This document shows, one piece after another, positions 6,404 to 12,979 of a DNA stretch of 17,366 nt. The stretch spans positions 1 to 17,366 of the forward strand of contig CAZNYN010000042.1 in NCBI GenBank assembly GCA_964577295.1, given 5' to 3'. This DNA comes from CAZNYN01 sp964577295. Lineage in GTDB: Bacteria > Synergistota > Synergistia > Synergistales > Synergistaceae. Positions within the stretch are counted from its first letter, which is position 1. Each line of letters begins with the position of its first letter. The translations under genes and the position numbers were made by a program. Under the pieces are notes generated by a model. The model worked only from the letters and a program-made list of their open reading frames with translations. It had not been told where the DNA came from and ran no database searches.

Positions 6404-7765
6404 CTAATCTGCGATTGCCGACTTAGTGAGAACTTTTTTTGCGGCGGCAAGAGCCGCGTCAGTAACAAAGTCCATGTCGCAAGGTTCGATTATCAGAGGC
6501 GGGTTGAAGTAGAGTGTGTCTCCGAGGGGACGGAGCAGGACTCCCATCTTCACCGCCTCTTTGTATATCCTGTAGCCGAGGCGTTTCTTCGCGTCAAACG
6601 GCTCTTTTGTCTCTCTGTCCTTTACAAGCTCTATCGCATTTATGAGCCCTATATTCCTTATTTCTCCCGTGAACTCATAATCGGCAAACTTTTCTCTTAT
6701 TATCTTATTGAAGTAAATAGCGTTTTTATTTGCTTTTTCTATAATGTCTTCTTCGTCAAAAATTTTGAGCACTTCCACGCCTGCGGCACAGGCAAGGGGA
6801 TTTCCGCAGTATGTGTGGCTGTGCATAAAGGCGCATCCGTCGGAATAGTCGCCGTAAAAAGCATTGTATATTTCATCGGTGGTGACTGCCGCTGCCATTG
6901 CCATATAGCCTCCGGTGAGTCCTTTTGAGAGGCACATTATATCGGGGGATATTCCCGCCATATCGCATGCGAACATTACTCCTGTGCGGCCGTAGCCCGT
7001 TGCTATTTCGTCTGCGATAAGGTGGACCTTGTACTTTGTGCAGAGTTCACGGAGCTTTTTCAGATAGAGCGGCGGATATATTTTCATGCCGCCCGCTCCC
7101 TGAAGCAGAGGTTCGGCAAAGAAGGCGGCTGTCTCGTGCCCGTATTCGGCAAAGGTTCTTTCTGCATCTTCAAAACATTGAGCTGTGCATCTCTCCCTTG
7201 TCATTCCGTAGGGGCATCTGAAACAGTCGGGCGCTTTCACATGTATGACATCAAGCATCAGAGGCTTGTACATTTCTGAATAAAGGTCGACTCCGCCAAG
7301 AGCCAAAGCACCGAGAGTCTCGCCGTGGTAGCCGTCGGAGAGGGACATGAAGCGCTTCTTCTGCGGGCTGCCTGTCTGTAAGTGGTACTGAAAACTCATC
7401 TTCATAGATGCTTCTATTGCGGAAGAGCCGTTGTCGGTGAAGAAAAACTTTGAAAGCCCGGCAGGAACTTTCAAAGCCAGGCGCTCGCACAGTTCCACTG
7501 CGGGCTCGTGAGTGAAGTTTGCGAATATTACGTGCTCAAACAGGTCTATCTGCTTCTTCACTGCGCTGTTTATCCTGTCATTGCAGTGTCCCAGCAGATT
7601 GCACCACCATGAGCTTATCACGTCGGCGTATTTTTTGCCGTCACTGCCGTACAGCCACAGCCCTTTCGCCCTCTCTATCGCTATTGGGGGAAAAGTTTCG
7701 TAGTCCTTCATCTGAGAGCACGGATGCCATATATGTTTTATATCTCTTTCAGCCAGATTCATCAT
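6404..7765 (-). CDS. bioA: Adenosylmethionine-8-amino-7-oxononanoate aminotransferase (DAPA synthase)
   Basis: 453 residues, fold type I PLP aminotransferase, class III. It converts 8-amino-7-oxononanoate to 7,8-diaminopelargonate in biotin synthesis, with S-adenosylmethionine (lysine in some homologues) as amino donor. Visible marks are IWHPCSQM near the N-terminus (BioA substrate pocket), SSWWCNLLGH (about 51-60, the paired Trp typical of BioA), DGYHGET (144-150), ADEIATGYGRTG (251-262, with Asp252 for the PLP pyridine nitrogen) and CLSKGLTGGY with the Schiff-base Lys281. The first ATG overlaps the bioD TGA (ATGA); AAGGAG lies 5 bases upstream, and a second ATG directly after the first could also serve. 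It is the last gene of bioY-bioB-bioD-bioA. bioF and pimelate genes are not in this window. Confidence 0.95.
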   Translation of the reverse strand: MMNLAERDIKHIWHPCSQMKDYETFPPIAIERAKGLWLYGSDGKKYADVISSWWCNLLGHCNDRINSAVKKQIDLFEHVIFANFTHEPAVELCERLALKVPAGLSKFFFTDNGSSAIEASMKMSFQYHLQTGSPQKKRFMSLSDGYHGETLGALALGGVDLYSEMYKPLMLDVIHVKAPDCFRCPYGMTRERCTAQCFEDAERTFAEYGHETAAFFAEPLLQGAGGMKIYPPLYLKKLRELCTKYKVHLIADEIATGYGRTGVMFACDMAGISPDIMCLSKGLTGGYMAMAAAVTTDEIYNAFYGDYSDGCAFMHSHTYCGNPLACAAGVEVLKIFDEEDIIEKANKNAIYFNKIIREKFADYEFTGEIRNIGLINAIELVKDRETKEPFDAKKRLGYRIYKEAVKMGVLLRPLGDTLYFNPPLIIEPCDMDFVTDAALAAAKKVLTKSAIAD

Positions 7766-8451
7766 AAAATCTCCTTATAAAGATTTTTTAAAGTGCTGAT
7801 ATCGGAAGAAAATTCTCTGCCGCCCTCCGCAATGAGAGCTACAACCGGAACTCCCGTAAGAGCTTCTATCTCTCTTCTGTTGTCCTCGTGCAGAAAGTTG
7901 CCCTTTTCATAGTTGTTCATAACAAAGCCTGCCGTGCGGATATTGTGTGAAGCCGCATAGTGTGCCGTGAGCACTGCTGAGTTTATGCTGCCCAGTGAGG
8001 AATTTGTCACTATGATAATGTCCAGACCGAGCAGATTTATAACGTCTGTCAGCATAATACTCTCCTTGTCTCTGCGCAGAGGGCAGACAATGCCGCCGCT
8101 TCCTTCCGCCGTAACATAGTCAAATTTTTCGCATACTCTCTTAAAATCGGTTTTTATTACGGCTTTTTCAATATATCTTCCTTCAAGCTTTGCCGCTAAG
8201 TGGGGGGATACTGCTTTTTCGTAAATGTATGAGACAAGCGAGGCAGGATTATCTCTTATGCCGGATGTGGTGCAGACATACTCTGCGTCGCCTGGCAAAA
8301 GCCCTCCCGCGCGTTTTTCCGCTCCGCTGAGAGCGGCTTTGTAATAACCTCCGTTTATGCCGCTTTCGCGCAGTTTTTTTACCATGAGAGCTGTGACGTA
8401 GGTTTTTCCCACATCTGTTCCCGTTCCGGTTACAAATAGTCCTCTGCTCAT
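7762..8451 (-). CDS. bioD: Dethiobiotin synthetase
   Basis: 229 residues, the normal size for BioD, an ATP-dependent cyclase that forms the ureido ring of dethiobiotin from 7,8-diaminopelargonate and CO2. The N-terminus carries the P-loop GTGTDVGKT (9-17, Lys16 and Thr17). The catalytic lysine context YYKAALSG (about 36-43) and the AEGSGGIVCPL segment (about 115-125) correspond to the DAPA- and Mg-binding strands of the family. The TNSSLGSINSAVLTA stretch matches the nucleotide-base region. It overlaps bioB upstream and bioA downstream by four bases each (ATGA), so the three are tightly coupled and made in similar amounts. Nothing unusual was seen. Confidence 0.94.
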   Translation of the reverse strand: MSRGLFVTGTGTDVGKTYVTALMVKKLRESGINGGYYKAALSGAEKRAGGLLPGDAEYVCTTSGIRDNPASLVSYIYEKAVSPHLAAKLEGRYIEKAVIKTDFKRVCEKFDYVTAEGSGGIVCPLRRDKESIMLTDVINLLGLDIIIVTNSSLGSINSAVLTAHYAASHNIRTAGFVMNNYEKGNFLHEDNRREIEALTGVPVVALIAEGGREFSSDISTLKNLYKEIL

Positions 8452-9404
8452 AATCTCACCTCATAGCCCAATTCCGAAATCATATCTATGTCATCGCTTA
8501 TTGAAATTCCCGCAGTCGTAAGCATATCTCCCGTTATCGCGGCATTTGCTCCCGATGCCATAAGAGCCTTGCCCCTGTCCTTCATGAGGCTTCTTCCTCC
8601 GGCGAGCCTGATAAAGGAGTCCGGAAGCATGAAACGGTAAAGGGAGACGATAACCATAGCTTCCTCTTCTGAGATATGGGGCATCTTTTCAAGCGGCGTG
8701 CCGGAAATGGGAGTTAGGAAATTTATAGGCACAGACTTTATGCCAAGAGAACGAAGCTCCAAAGCCATATCTATTCTGTCTTCCATAGTCTCTCCCAGCC
8801 CCATAATGCCTCCGCTGCATACTGTAAGGCCGGCTCTTTGAGCGTCCTTTACCGCGGCTATCTTTTCGTCGTAGGTGTGAGTGGTGCATATCTCGGGAAA
8901 GCAGCGGCGCGAGGTCTCAAGGTTATTGTGATACCTGCTCACTCCCGCCTCTTTCAGCTTTACAAAGTCATCGTACTTCAGAAGTCCGCAGGAGGCGCAG
9001 AGGCTAAGGCCTGTCTTTTTTCTTAAAATTTTGTACGATTCGCACAGATTTTCCAAATCCGGTTCGGAGAGAGCTCTGCCGGATGTTACGACGGAAAATC
9101 TTCTTATGCCTTTTGCGTCGCTGTACAGAGCTTCTTTTAAAATTTCTTCAGACCCAAGCAGGGGATATTCTTCGGTCTTTCCTCTGTAATGGACGGATTG
9201 GGCGCAGAACTTGCAGTTCTCGGAGCAAAGCCCGCTCTTTCCGTTTACTATAGTGCAGAGGTCAAAGGAATTTCCGCAGAAATGCTCCTTTATCTCCCGC
9301 GCCCCTGAAGCAAGGCTCTCTGAGTCACATTCCGCCAAAGATACGGCTTCGGATTTTGTAATGAGATATCCTCTCATGACCTTGTTTTTTATATCTTCAA
9401 TCAT
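8448..9404 (-). CDS. bioB: Biotin synthase, with altered auxiliary-cluster ligands
   Basis: 318 residues, radical SAM. It inserts sulfur into dethiobiotin to give biotin. The SAM [4Fe-4S] motif is Cys60-x3-Cys64-x2-Cys67 (CSENCKFC). Against Escherichia coli BioB, recalled from memory, the second-cluster ligands Cys128 and Cys188 align with Cys136 and Cys196, and Arg260 with Arg266 (IRLAGGR). The position of Cys97, however, is Ser104 (RRFSVVTSGR), and an extra Cys139 lies three residues after Cys136 (CASC). The YNHNLD substrate motif reads YHNNLE. This pattern suggests the anaerobe-type BioB with a different auxiliary iron-sulfur cluster rather than the classical [2Fe-2S] form. GAGGAG precedes the ATG. 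The bioY stop sits one base upstream and bioD overlaps downstream. Function as biotin synthase is near certain; the cluster type is inference. Confidence 0.95.
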   Translation of the reverse strand: MIEDIKNKVMRGYLITKSEAVSLAECDSESLASGAREIKEHFCGNSFDLCTIVNGKSGLCSENCKFCAQSVHYRGKTEEYPLLGSEEILKEALYSDAKGIRRFSVVTSGRALSEPDLENLCESYKILRKKTGLSLCASCGLLKYDDFVKLKEAGVSRYHNNLETSRRCFPEICTTHTYDEKIAAVKDAQRAGLTVCSGGIMGLGETMEDRIDMALELRSLGIKSVPINFLTPISGTPLEKMPHISEEEAMVIVSLYRFMLPDSFIRLAGGRSLMKDRGKALMASGANAAITGDMLTTAGISISDDIDMISELGYEVRL

Positions 9405-9405
9405 T

Positions 9406-9972
9406 CTAAAAACTCCTCTTCAAAACGGGCAGAAGCCTCTTTGCCAGATAAGCGCCGGTGAAGCACAGTGCAATATCTCCCGGAACAGCCAAAGCAAAAC
9501 AGTATATAAAAAGAGCCTTGACACCAACGGAGCTGTTAAGGTAAAAGTTTGATACCGCATAGTACCAAACCATGCCGAAGAAATATACGATAAATATATT
9601 TACAAAGCCCGCAAAGACGAGACGCCTAAAAGATACAGATTCGCTCTTTTCTCTTATCGCTCCCGCAGCCATGCTTCCGAATACGAAGCCTATAAGATAG
9701 CCGAAAGTAGGCTGAAGTATATAAGCAGGGCCTCCTCCGCCGGCAAAAACGGGAAGTCCGGCAAGTCCAGCCGCAACATAGACAGCCACAGAGAGCCCCC
9801 CGAGTTTCTTCCCGAGCAGCAGTCCCGCCATATTTGTGAAGAGAAATTGAAGGGTAAAGGGAACAAGAGGTACTGGGACTTTAATATAAGCTCCTATGGC
9901 AATCAAAGCCGTGAAAAGAGAGCAGTAAATTATTTCCCTTACCGCCATGGTGCGCCGAATAGCTTCCGTCAT
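9406..9972 (-). CDS. bioY: BioY, biotin-specific S component of an ECF transporter
   Basis: 188 residues with about six membrane helices. BioY captures biotin in the membrane and usually works with the shared EcfA-EcfA'-EcfT energising module, none of which is in this window. The family signature is the loop GGGGPAYILQPTFGYLIGF (about 83-101), with PLVPFTLQFLFTNMAG in helix 2-3 and GLAGLPVFAGGG before it. The frame extends 16 codons upstream to 10020, but those residues are basic and unlike BioY, so the start is placed at the ATG giving MTEAIRRTMAVRE. The ribosome site there is weak (AAGGGCGG). It is first in the bio operon, one base before bioB. Having both uptake and synthesis in one unit fits control by biotin sufficiency. 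Confidence 0.93.
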   Translation of the reverse strand: MTEAIRRTMAVREIIYCSLFTALIAIGAYIKVPVPLVPFTLQFLFTNMAGLLLGKKLGGLSVAVYVAAGLAGLPVFAGGGGPAYILQPTFGYLIGFVFGSMAAGAIREKSESVSFRRLVFAGFVNIFIVYFFGMVWYYAVSNFYLNSSVGVKALFIYCFALAVPGDIALCFTGAYLAKRLLPVLKRSF

Positions 9973-10042
9973 ACAGAATCCGCCCTTCTGCCGCCTATAG
10001 TAAAGTCGGCGGCAAGGCAAAGTCTACCATCCGAATGGCAAT

Positions 10043-10074
10043 ATGTAAACCTATAAAAAATCACAAGTTGACAC
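10043..10074 (-). promoter_or_regulatory. Putative BirA operator controlling bioYBDA
   Basis: ATGTAAACC at 10043-10051 matches 8 of 9 positions of the conserved BirA half-site TTGTAAACC. The opposite half at 10066-10074, AGTTGACAC, matches 6 of 9 positions in reverse complement. The spacer is 14 bp, within the 14-16 bp typical of BirA sites. It sits about 70 bp upstream of bioY, just past the terminator of the upstream unit, where a promoter must lie (TTGTGA with CATATT about 15 bp on is a weak candidate). Repression by biotinoyl-AMP-bound BirA is inferred from the known regulon. Confidence 0.6.
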
Positions 10075-10077
10075 TTG

Positions 10078-10114
10078 AAAATAAAAAAGGGAGCGGCCCG
10101 AAGACCGCCCCTCT
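10078..10114 (-). terminator. Rho-independent terminator of the decarboxylase unit
   Basis: On the minus strand GGGGCGGTC, a TTCG tetraloop and GGCCGCTCCC form a GC-rich stem of about nine pairs, including G-U pairs. It is followed by TTTTTTATTTT. It ends the decarboxylase transcript and separates it from the bio operon, which runs in the same direction. Confidence 0.88.
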
Positions 10115-10153
10115 AAAGTATGTATTATCCGAATGCAGAAGAGGAAACGCTTT

Positions 10154-10273
10154 TCAGCGCGCAACTCTTCTGGCAGGTACGCTCTTTTTCCTCTGAGGAT
10201 TTGCGGAGCAGAGAGCGCAGAGTGTGACAAGCATGAACAAAATCATGAAAAACGCTGTTTCAATGACAAACAA
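10154..10273 (-). CDS. Possible 39-aa single-helix membrane peptide
   Basis: Between the beta-subunit stop and the terminator, a TTG at 10271-10273 is preceded by GAGGG at 10282-10286 (8-base spacing). It opens a 39-codon frame ending in TGA. The product reads as a short start, a hydrophobic segment of about 20 residues (FVIETAFFMILFMLVTLCAL) and a hydrophilic basic tail (KKSVPARRVAR). That is the topology of a single-pass peptide with a positive cytoplasmic end. Its position inside the unit, before the terminator, suggests co-expression with the Na+ pump subunits, perhaps as an accessory subunit. No homologue is recognised. The non-ATG start and short length leave a real chance that this is just a 3' untranslated region. 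Confidence 0.4.
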   Translation of the reverse strand: MFVIETAFFMILFMLVTLCALCSANPQRKKSVPARRVAR

Positions 10274-10312
10274 GCAAAACGCCCTCTTTCCGTAAAATAT
10301 TTCCTGACGTTT

Positions 10313-11592
10313 CTACTTCGTGAGCAGTGTGAGCATAGCTCCGGCTGCGACAGCCGTTCCTATGACTCCTGCCACGTTCGGACCCATTGCGTGCATAAGG
10401 ATGTATGAGCCGGGGAACTCTTTCTGCACAACCTTCTGGCATACACGGGCCGCCATAGGAACTGCGGAAACTCCCGCCGCACCGATGATGGGGTTGATTT
10501 TACCTTTTGTAAATACCTTCATAACCTGACCGAAGAGGACTCCGCCCGCGGTGCTGAACATAAAGGCTATCAGTCCGAGGAGTATTATCTTAATTGTCTC
10601 AAGTCTGAGGAATGTGTCTGCGCTCATTGTAGCTCCGACGGAGATACCAAGGAAGATCGTCGTGGCGTTAAGAACTTCGTTCTGTGCGGCCTGGCTCAGA
10701 CGCTCTGTGCATCCGCTCTCACGGAGAAGGTTGCCGAACATCAGCATTCCGATAAGGGGAACTGCGGGGGGCAGAATAAGTCCGCAGGCTATTGTTGAAA
10801 TTATCGGGAAGAGGATTCTCTCTGTGCGCGATACGGGGCGAAGCTGCTCCANNNNNNNNNNNNNNNNNNNNNNNNNNNNNNNNNNNNNNNNNNNNNNNNN
10901 NNNNNNNNNNNNNNNNNNNNNNNNNNNNNNNNNNNNNNNNNNNNNNNNNNNGAAATTATCGGGAAGAGGATTCTCTCTGTGCGCGATACGGGGCGAAGCT
11001 GCTCCATTTTGATGGAACGGTCTGCTTTTGTCGTAAAGAGCTTAATTATAGGAGGCTGGATAAGGGGGACAAGTGACATGTAGCTGTATGCCGCGACTGC
11101 GACTGCAGGGAGAATGTCCTTGGCGAGCTTGGCGCAGAGATAGATGGCTGTCGGGCCGTCAGCTCCGCCTATTATTCCGATTCCCGCCGCCTGCTGTATT
11201 GTAAAGCCCATCATCATTGCTCCTATGACAGCTACGAAAACGCCGAGCTGAGCTGCGGCTCCGAGGAGGAATGTGAGCGGGTTGGCAAGTAGAGGCCCGA
11301 AGTCTGTCAAAGCTCCGATGCCCATGAATATTATTATCGGATAGAGTTCGTGGTCTATGCCAAATTTAACAAAATAAAGAAAACCGTTTGTGTCCACTAT
11401 TCCCGAGAGGGGAAGGTTGACAAGCAGACAGCCGAATGCTATCGGCAGCAGAAGAAGGGGCTCAAAGTCCTTAGCAATTGCCAGATAGAGAAGGACAAAG
11501 GATACCAGCAGCATAGTAATATTGCCGGTTGTCAGAACAATGAAGCCTGACTGCTCGATAACGCCTTTTAGTGCGGTGATATAAAGTTCCAT
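10313..11592 (-). CDS. Na+-translocating carboxylic-acid decarboxylase beta subunit (OadB/MmdB/GcdB family), interrupted by an assembly gap
   Basis: The beta subunit is the inner-membrane Na+ channel of biotin-dependent oxaloacetate, methylmalonyl-CoA or glutaconyl-CoA decarboxylases; it decarboxylates carboxybiotin and exports Na+. The N-terminal part shows NPLTFLLGAAAQLGVF and GIIGGADGPTAIY with Asp145, the Na+-binding aspartate region of the family. The C-terminal part shows PPAVPLIGMLMFGNLLRESG, GVSAVPMAARV and MGPNVAGVIGTAVAAG. A run of 100 Ns at 10852-10951 breaks the frame, but the same 55 bp lie on each side. Removing the Ns and one copy leaves 1125 bp, exactly 375 codons (374 aa), the usual family length with motifs in register. 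The gene is therefore almost certainly intact. It starts one base after the gamma-like gene stop. Which decarboxylase it serves is unknown because the alpha subunit is absent. Confidence 0.92.
10797..11006. repeat. Artificial direct duplication of 55 bp at contig ends
   Basis: Bases 10797-10851 and 10952-11006 are identical over 55 bp (starting GAAATTATCG, ending AGCTGCTCCA) and abut the N-run from both sides. A match ending exactly at both gap borders is what is left when two contigs that overlap by an assembler word length are scaffolded without being merged. It is not a biological repeat. Confidence 0.9.
10852..10951. other. Assembly gap (100 Ns)
   Basis: Exactly 100 unknown bases, a conventional placeholder length for a gap of undetermined size. 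It lies inside the beta-subunit gene and is flanked by an identical 55-bp sequence on both sides, so the real missing length is probably zero. Confidence 0.97.
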
Positions 11593-11593
11593 G

Positions 11594-11779
11594 CTATTTC
11601 GCCCCCGTAGCGCACGCCTTGCGTGCTTCTATTGCATCTGCAAATTTGTGAACACCATACATAACTACCATCAAACCCATAATGACAAGAAAAACAATAC
11701 TCATTGCGATCATAGACATTACCAAAGCTCCCATAGGTCCGCTGAAAGCTTCACTCATTGAACCGACAATCGGCTGCAT
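11594..11779 (-). CDS. OadG-like gamma subunit of a Na+-pumping decarboxylase
   Basis: 61 residues: a short N-terminus, one membrane helix (about 18-44, LVMSMIAMSIVFLVIMGLM) and a basic/acidic tail ending ATGAK. This size and topology match the OadG/gamma family that anchors the alpha subunit to the beta channel. It sits directly before the beta gene (stop TAG, one base, then ATG), which strongly supports the call despite low sequence information. A strong GGAGG lies about 10 bases before the ATG. No separate biotin-carrier or alpha-subunit gene accompanies it, although family operons often include them; they must lie elsewhere. The 202 bp upstream (11780-11981) should hold the promoter, but no convincing box pair was found. 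Confidence 0.75.
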   Translation of the reverse strand: MQPIVGSMSEAFSGPMGALVMSMIAMSIVFLVIMGLMVVMYGVHKFADAIEARKACATGAK

Positions 11780-11981
11780 GACATAATTACCTCCTCCAAA
11801 ATTTTAGAAAAAGTGTGTTTTAAGTGCTATTTTTTAAGACAGAACGCACAGCAGTGTATGTGCGAAAAGCCTTTAAAACAAAATTATTAAATTACGGCAG
11901 TGCGGACAGCGGTATTTGTCCCTGCGAAAGGACACCGTTATTTTGTGTTTGTTGCGTTTTGTGGGGGTTTCGTAAATGGTG

Positions 11982-12425
11982 TTATTCGCGTCTGTGTGTG
12001 GTATCAACGCATATAAGAGAAGTGTATTCCGGCATACGGCCGTCTTTACTCGCAGGAAGCGCGGAGAGACGGTCGGAAACAGACTGATTCGGAAGAATGG
12101 ATACAGGTGAGTCGGAAGACGAAGAGCGCATACTGCGGCTCTTCTCTCTGAAATTGACAGCGGCCGCCTGGACATTACTCATCGAAATAGCTTCGATATT
12201 GTAAGGGGAACTGTCTTTCTGTTCGTCCGAAGCATCGGAGGAACCGTTCACGGGAGTTATATATTCGGAAGCTTCCTCACCGGTATCAAGGCAGACAGGA
12301 GCATGGCGGGCAGGAAATGACGGGCCGTAGAAAGAAGATGCGCATGAGCACGATACGGTCATCAATACAACAGCCGCTATAAACAGCATCTGTATAAGCT
12401 TTCCCGTTCCTTTTCCAGAGCCCAT
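11982..12425 (-). CDS. Small exported or lipoprotein-like protein of unknown function
   Basis: 147 residues. The N-terminus has basic residues, a hydrophobic core (LIQMLFIAAVVLMTV) and then SCSCASS, which may be a non-canonical lipobox (Cys after TVS) or a signal-peptidase I region. The rest is hydrophilic, rich in Ser, Asp and Glu, of low complexity in places (SSSSDSPVS) and without a recognisable domain, so it is probably largely disordered. GGGGAG with an 8-base spacing precedes the ATG, supporting translation. It follows the 55-aa exported protein on the same strand by 49 bp and is probably in its transcript. The product could be an envelope-tethered, fast-evolving protein. A chance frame is possible, but the signal-like N-terminus and ribosome site argue against it. 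Confidence 0.55.
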   Translation of the reverse strand: MGSGKGTGKLIQMLFIAAVVLMTVSCSCASSFYGPSFPARHAPVCLDTGEEASEYITPVNGSSDASDEQKDSSPYNIEAISMSNVQAAAVNFREKSRSMRSSSSDSPVSILPNQSVSDRLSALPASKDGRMPEYTSLICVDTTHRRE

Positions 12426-12474
12426 TTGTCATTCTCCCCGCCTAAAATTTAAAATGCTTTTCTTTGCAAAAATC

Positions 12475-12642
12475 TTATTCCATAAACTTTTTCATTGCAT
12501 AAGCTGTAACAGCGACTCCGATAACCATGGCCGCTATCCCCGCATTTGAGGAGAGCGAGCCGGTGGATGCCTCGGCGGGCAGCGAACAGAGGAGCAGAGC
12601 TGTCAGTGAAGCGAGAACAACCTTAAGATTGTTGGCCTTCAT
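12475..12642 (-). CDS. 55-aa exported/membrane small protein
   Basis: ATG at 12640-12642 to TAA at 12475-12477, 55 residues. MKANNLKVVLASLTALLLCS followed by LPAEA makes a good Sec signal peptide (n-region Lys, 14-residue core, AEA cleavage site near residue 25). The remainder STGSLSSNAG precedes a second helix (IAAMVIGVAVTAYAM) and a short charged end (KKFME). After cleavage a peptide of about 30 residues with one membrane helix would remain. GAAGG lies about 11 bases before the start. An upstream TTGACT (minus, 12737-12742) with an AT-rich -10-like box about 16-17 bp further on may be its promoter. An inverted repeat ATCAGA-N7-TCTGAT (12677-12695) lies in its leader. I do not recognise the family. 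Confidence 0.7.
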   Translation of the reverse strand: MKANNLKVVLASLTALLLCSLPAEASTGSLSSNAGIAAMVIGVAVTAYAMKKFME

Positions 12643-12730
12643 ATTATTCAACACCTTCCAAACAAAACTAAACTCATCAGAATAAATCTCTGATAAGCCA
12701 CTGTCCGCACCTTCCTTATATCAGATAGCC

Positions 12731-12807
12731 CAAAAAAGTCAAGGCGGTTAATACACAATAATGCAGTTATTCCCTGCTAAAACGGCATAAACGCCTTGAT
12801 TCTTTTT
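12731..12807. repeat. Imperfect long inverted repeat with flanking A/T tracts
   Basis: The arm 12731-12746 (A-run, then TCAAGGCG) pairs with 12792-12807 (CGCCTTGA, then TTCTTTTT). Eight core pairs are perfect and the A/T tracts extend the stem with a small bulge; the loop is about 45 nt and holds a smaller dyad (AATAA/TTATT). Read on either strand the stem ends in a T-run, so it could act as a bidirectional terminator, or it could be a small MITE-like relic. Confidence 0.5.
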
Positions 12808-12855
12808 ATTCCATTTATTCCGAAATTTCTAGCTTTTACAGACTGACCTTATTTG

Positions 12856-12869
12856 AACTTTGCAAAGTT
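12856..12869. promoter_or_regulatory. Perfect 14-bp palindrome, possible operator
   Basis: AACTTTGCAAAGTT is perfectly self-complementary and lies about 50 bp upstream of the cupin -35 box. With no loop it is a poor terminator but a typical binding site for a dimeric regulator. The cognate protein is unknown. Confidence 0.4.
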
Positions 12870-12920
12870 TTTCTGTGCGAAAAAAACAAGTAAAAACCAT
12901 GAAAAGTAAGTACAAAAAAG

Positions 12921-12950
12921 TGGACAAATAACCCTTTTAGGGGATATAAA
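12921..12950 (+). promoter_or_regulatory. Promoter of the cupin gene and probably the downstream series
   Basis: TGGACA at 12921-12926 (five of six to TTGACA) and TATAAA at 12945-12950 (five of six) have an 18-bp spacer. The spacer holds a small dyad, CCCTTTTAGGG, between the boxes, where a repressor could bind. The cupin start is 29 bp downstream of the -10. Confidence 0.65.
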
Positions 12951-12979
12951 CATTACATGAAAGAGAGGGTGATCTCATT

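Larger units (their letters stand above)
12643..12979. other. Divergent regulatory region between the exported small protein and the cupin gene
   Basis: 337 bp, AT-rich, with no credible gene. From left to right it holds an inverted repeat ATCAGA-N7-TCTGAT (12677-12695) in the minus-strand leader, a minus TTGACT -35-like box (12737-12742), a long imperfect inverted repeat (12731-12807), a perfect 14-bp palindrome (12856-12869) and the plus-strand cupin promoter (12921-12950). The density of dyads suggests regulation in both directions. Confidence 0.6.

Noticed and set aside
6053..6928. 291-codon plus-strand frame spanning the MATE/bioA junction
   Set aside because: It covers the ends of two convergent confident genes in the wrong frame or strand and has no recognisable domain.
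10797..11006. Genuine tandem repeat or insertion in the decarboxylase gene
   Set aside because: The identical stretches end exactly at both borders of a 100-N gap, and merging them restores the expected protein, so it is an assembly artefact.
11873..12175. 100-codon minus frame overlapping the 147-aa exported protein
   Set aside because: Out-of-frame shadow without a signal peptide or ribosome site; the overlapping frame has both.
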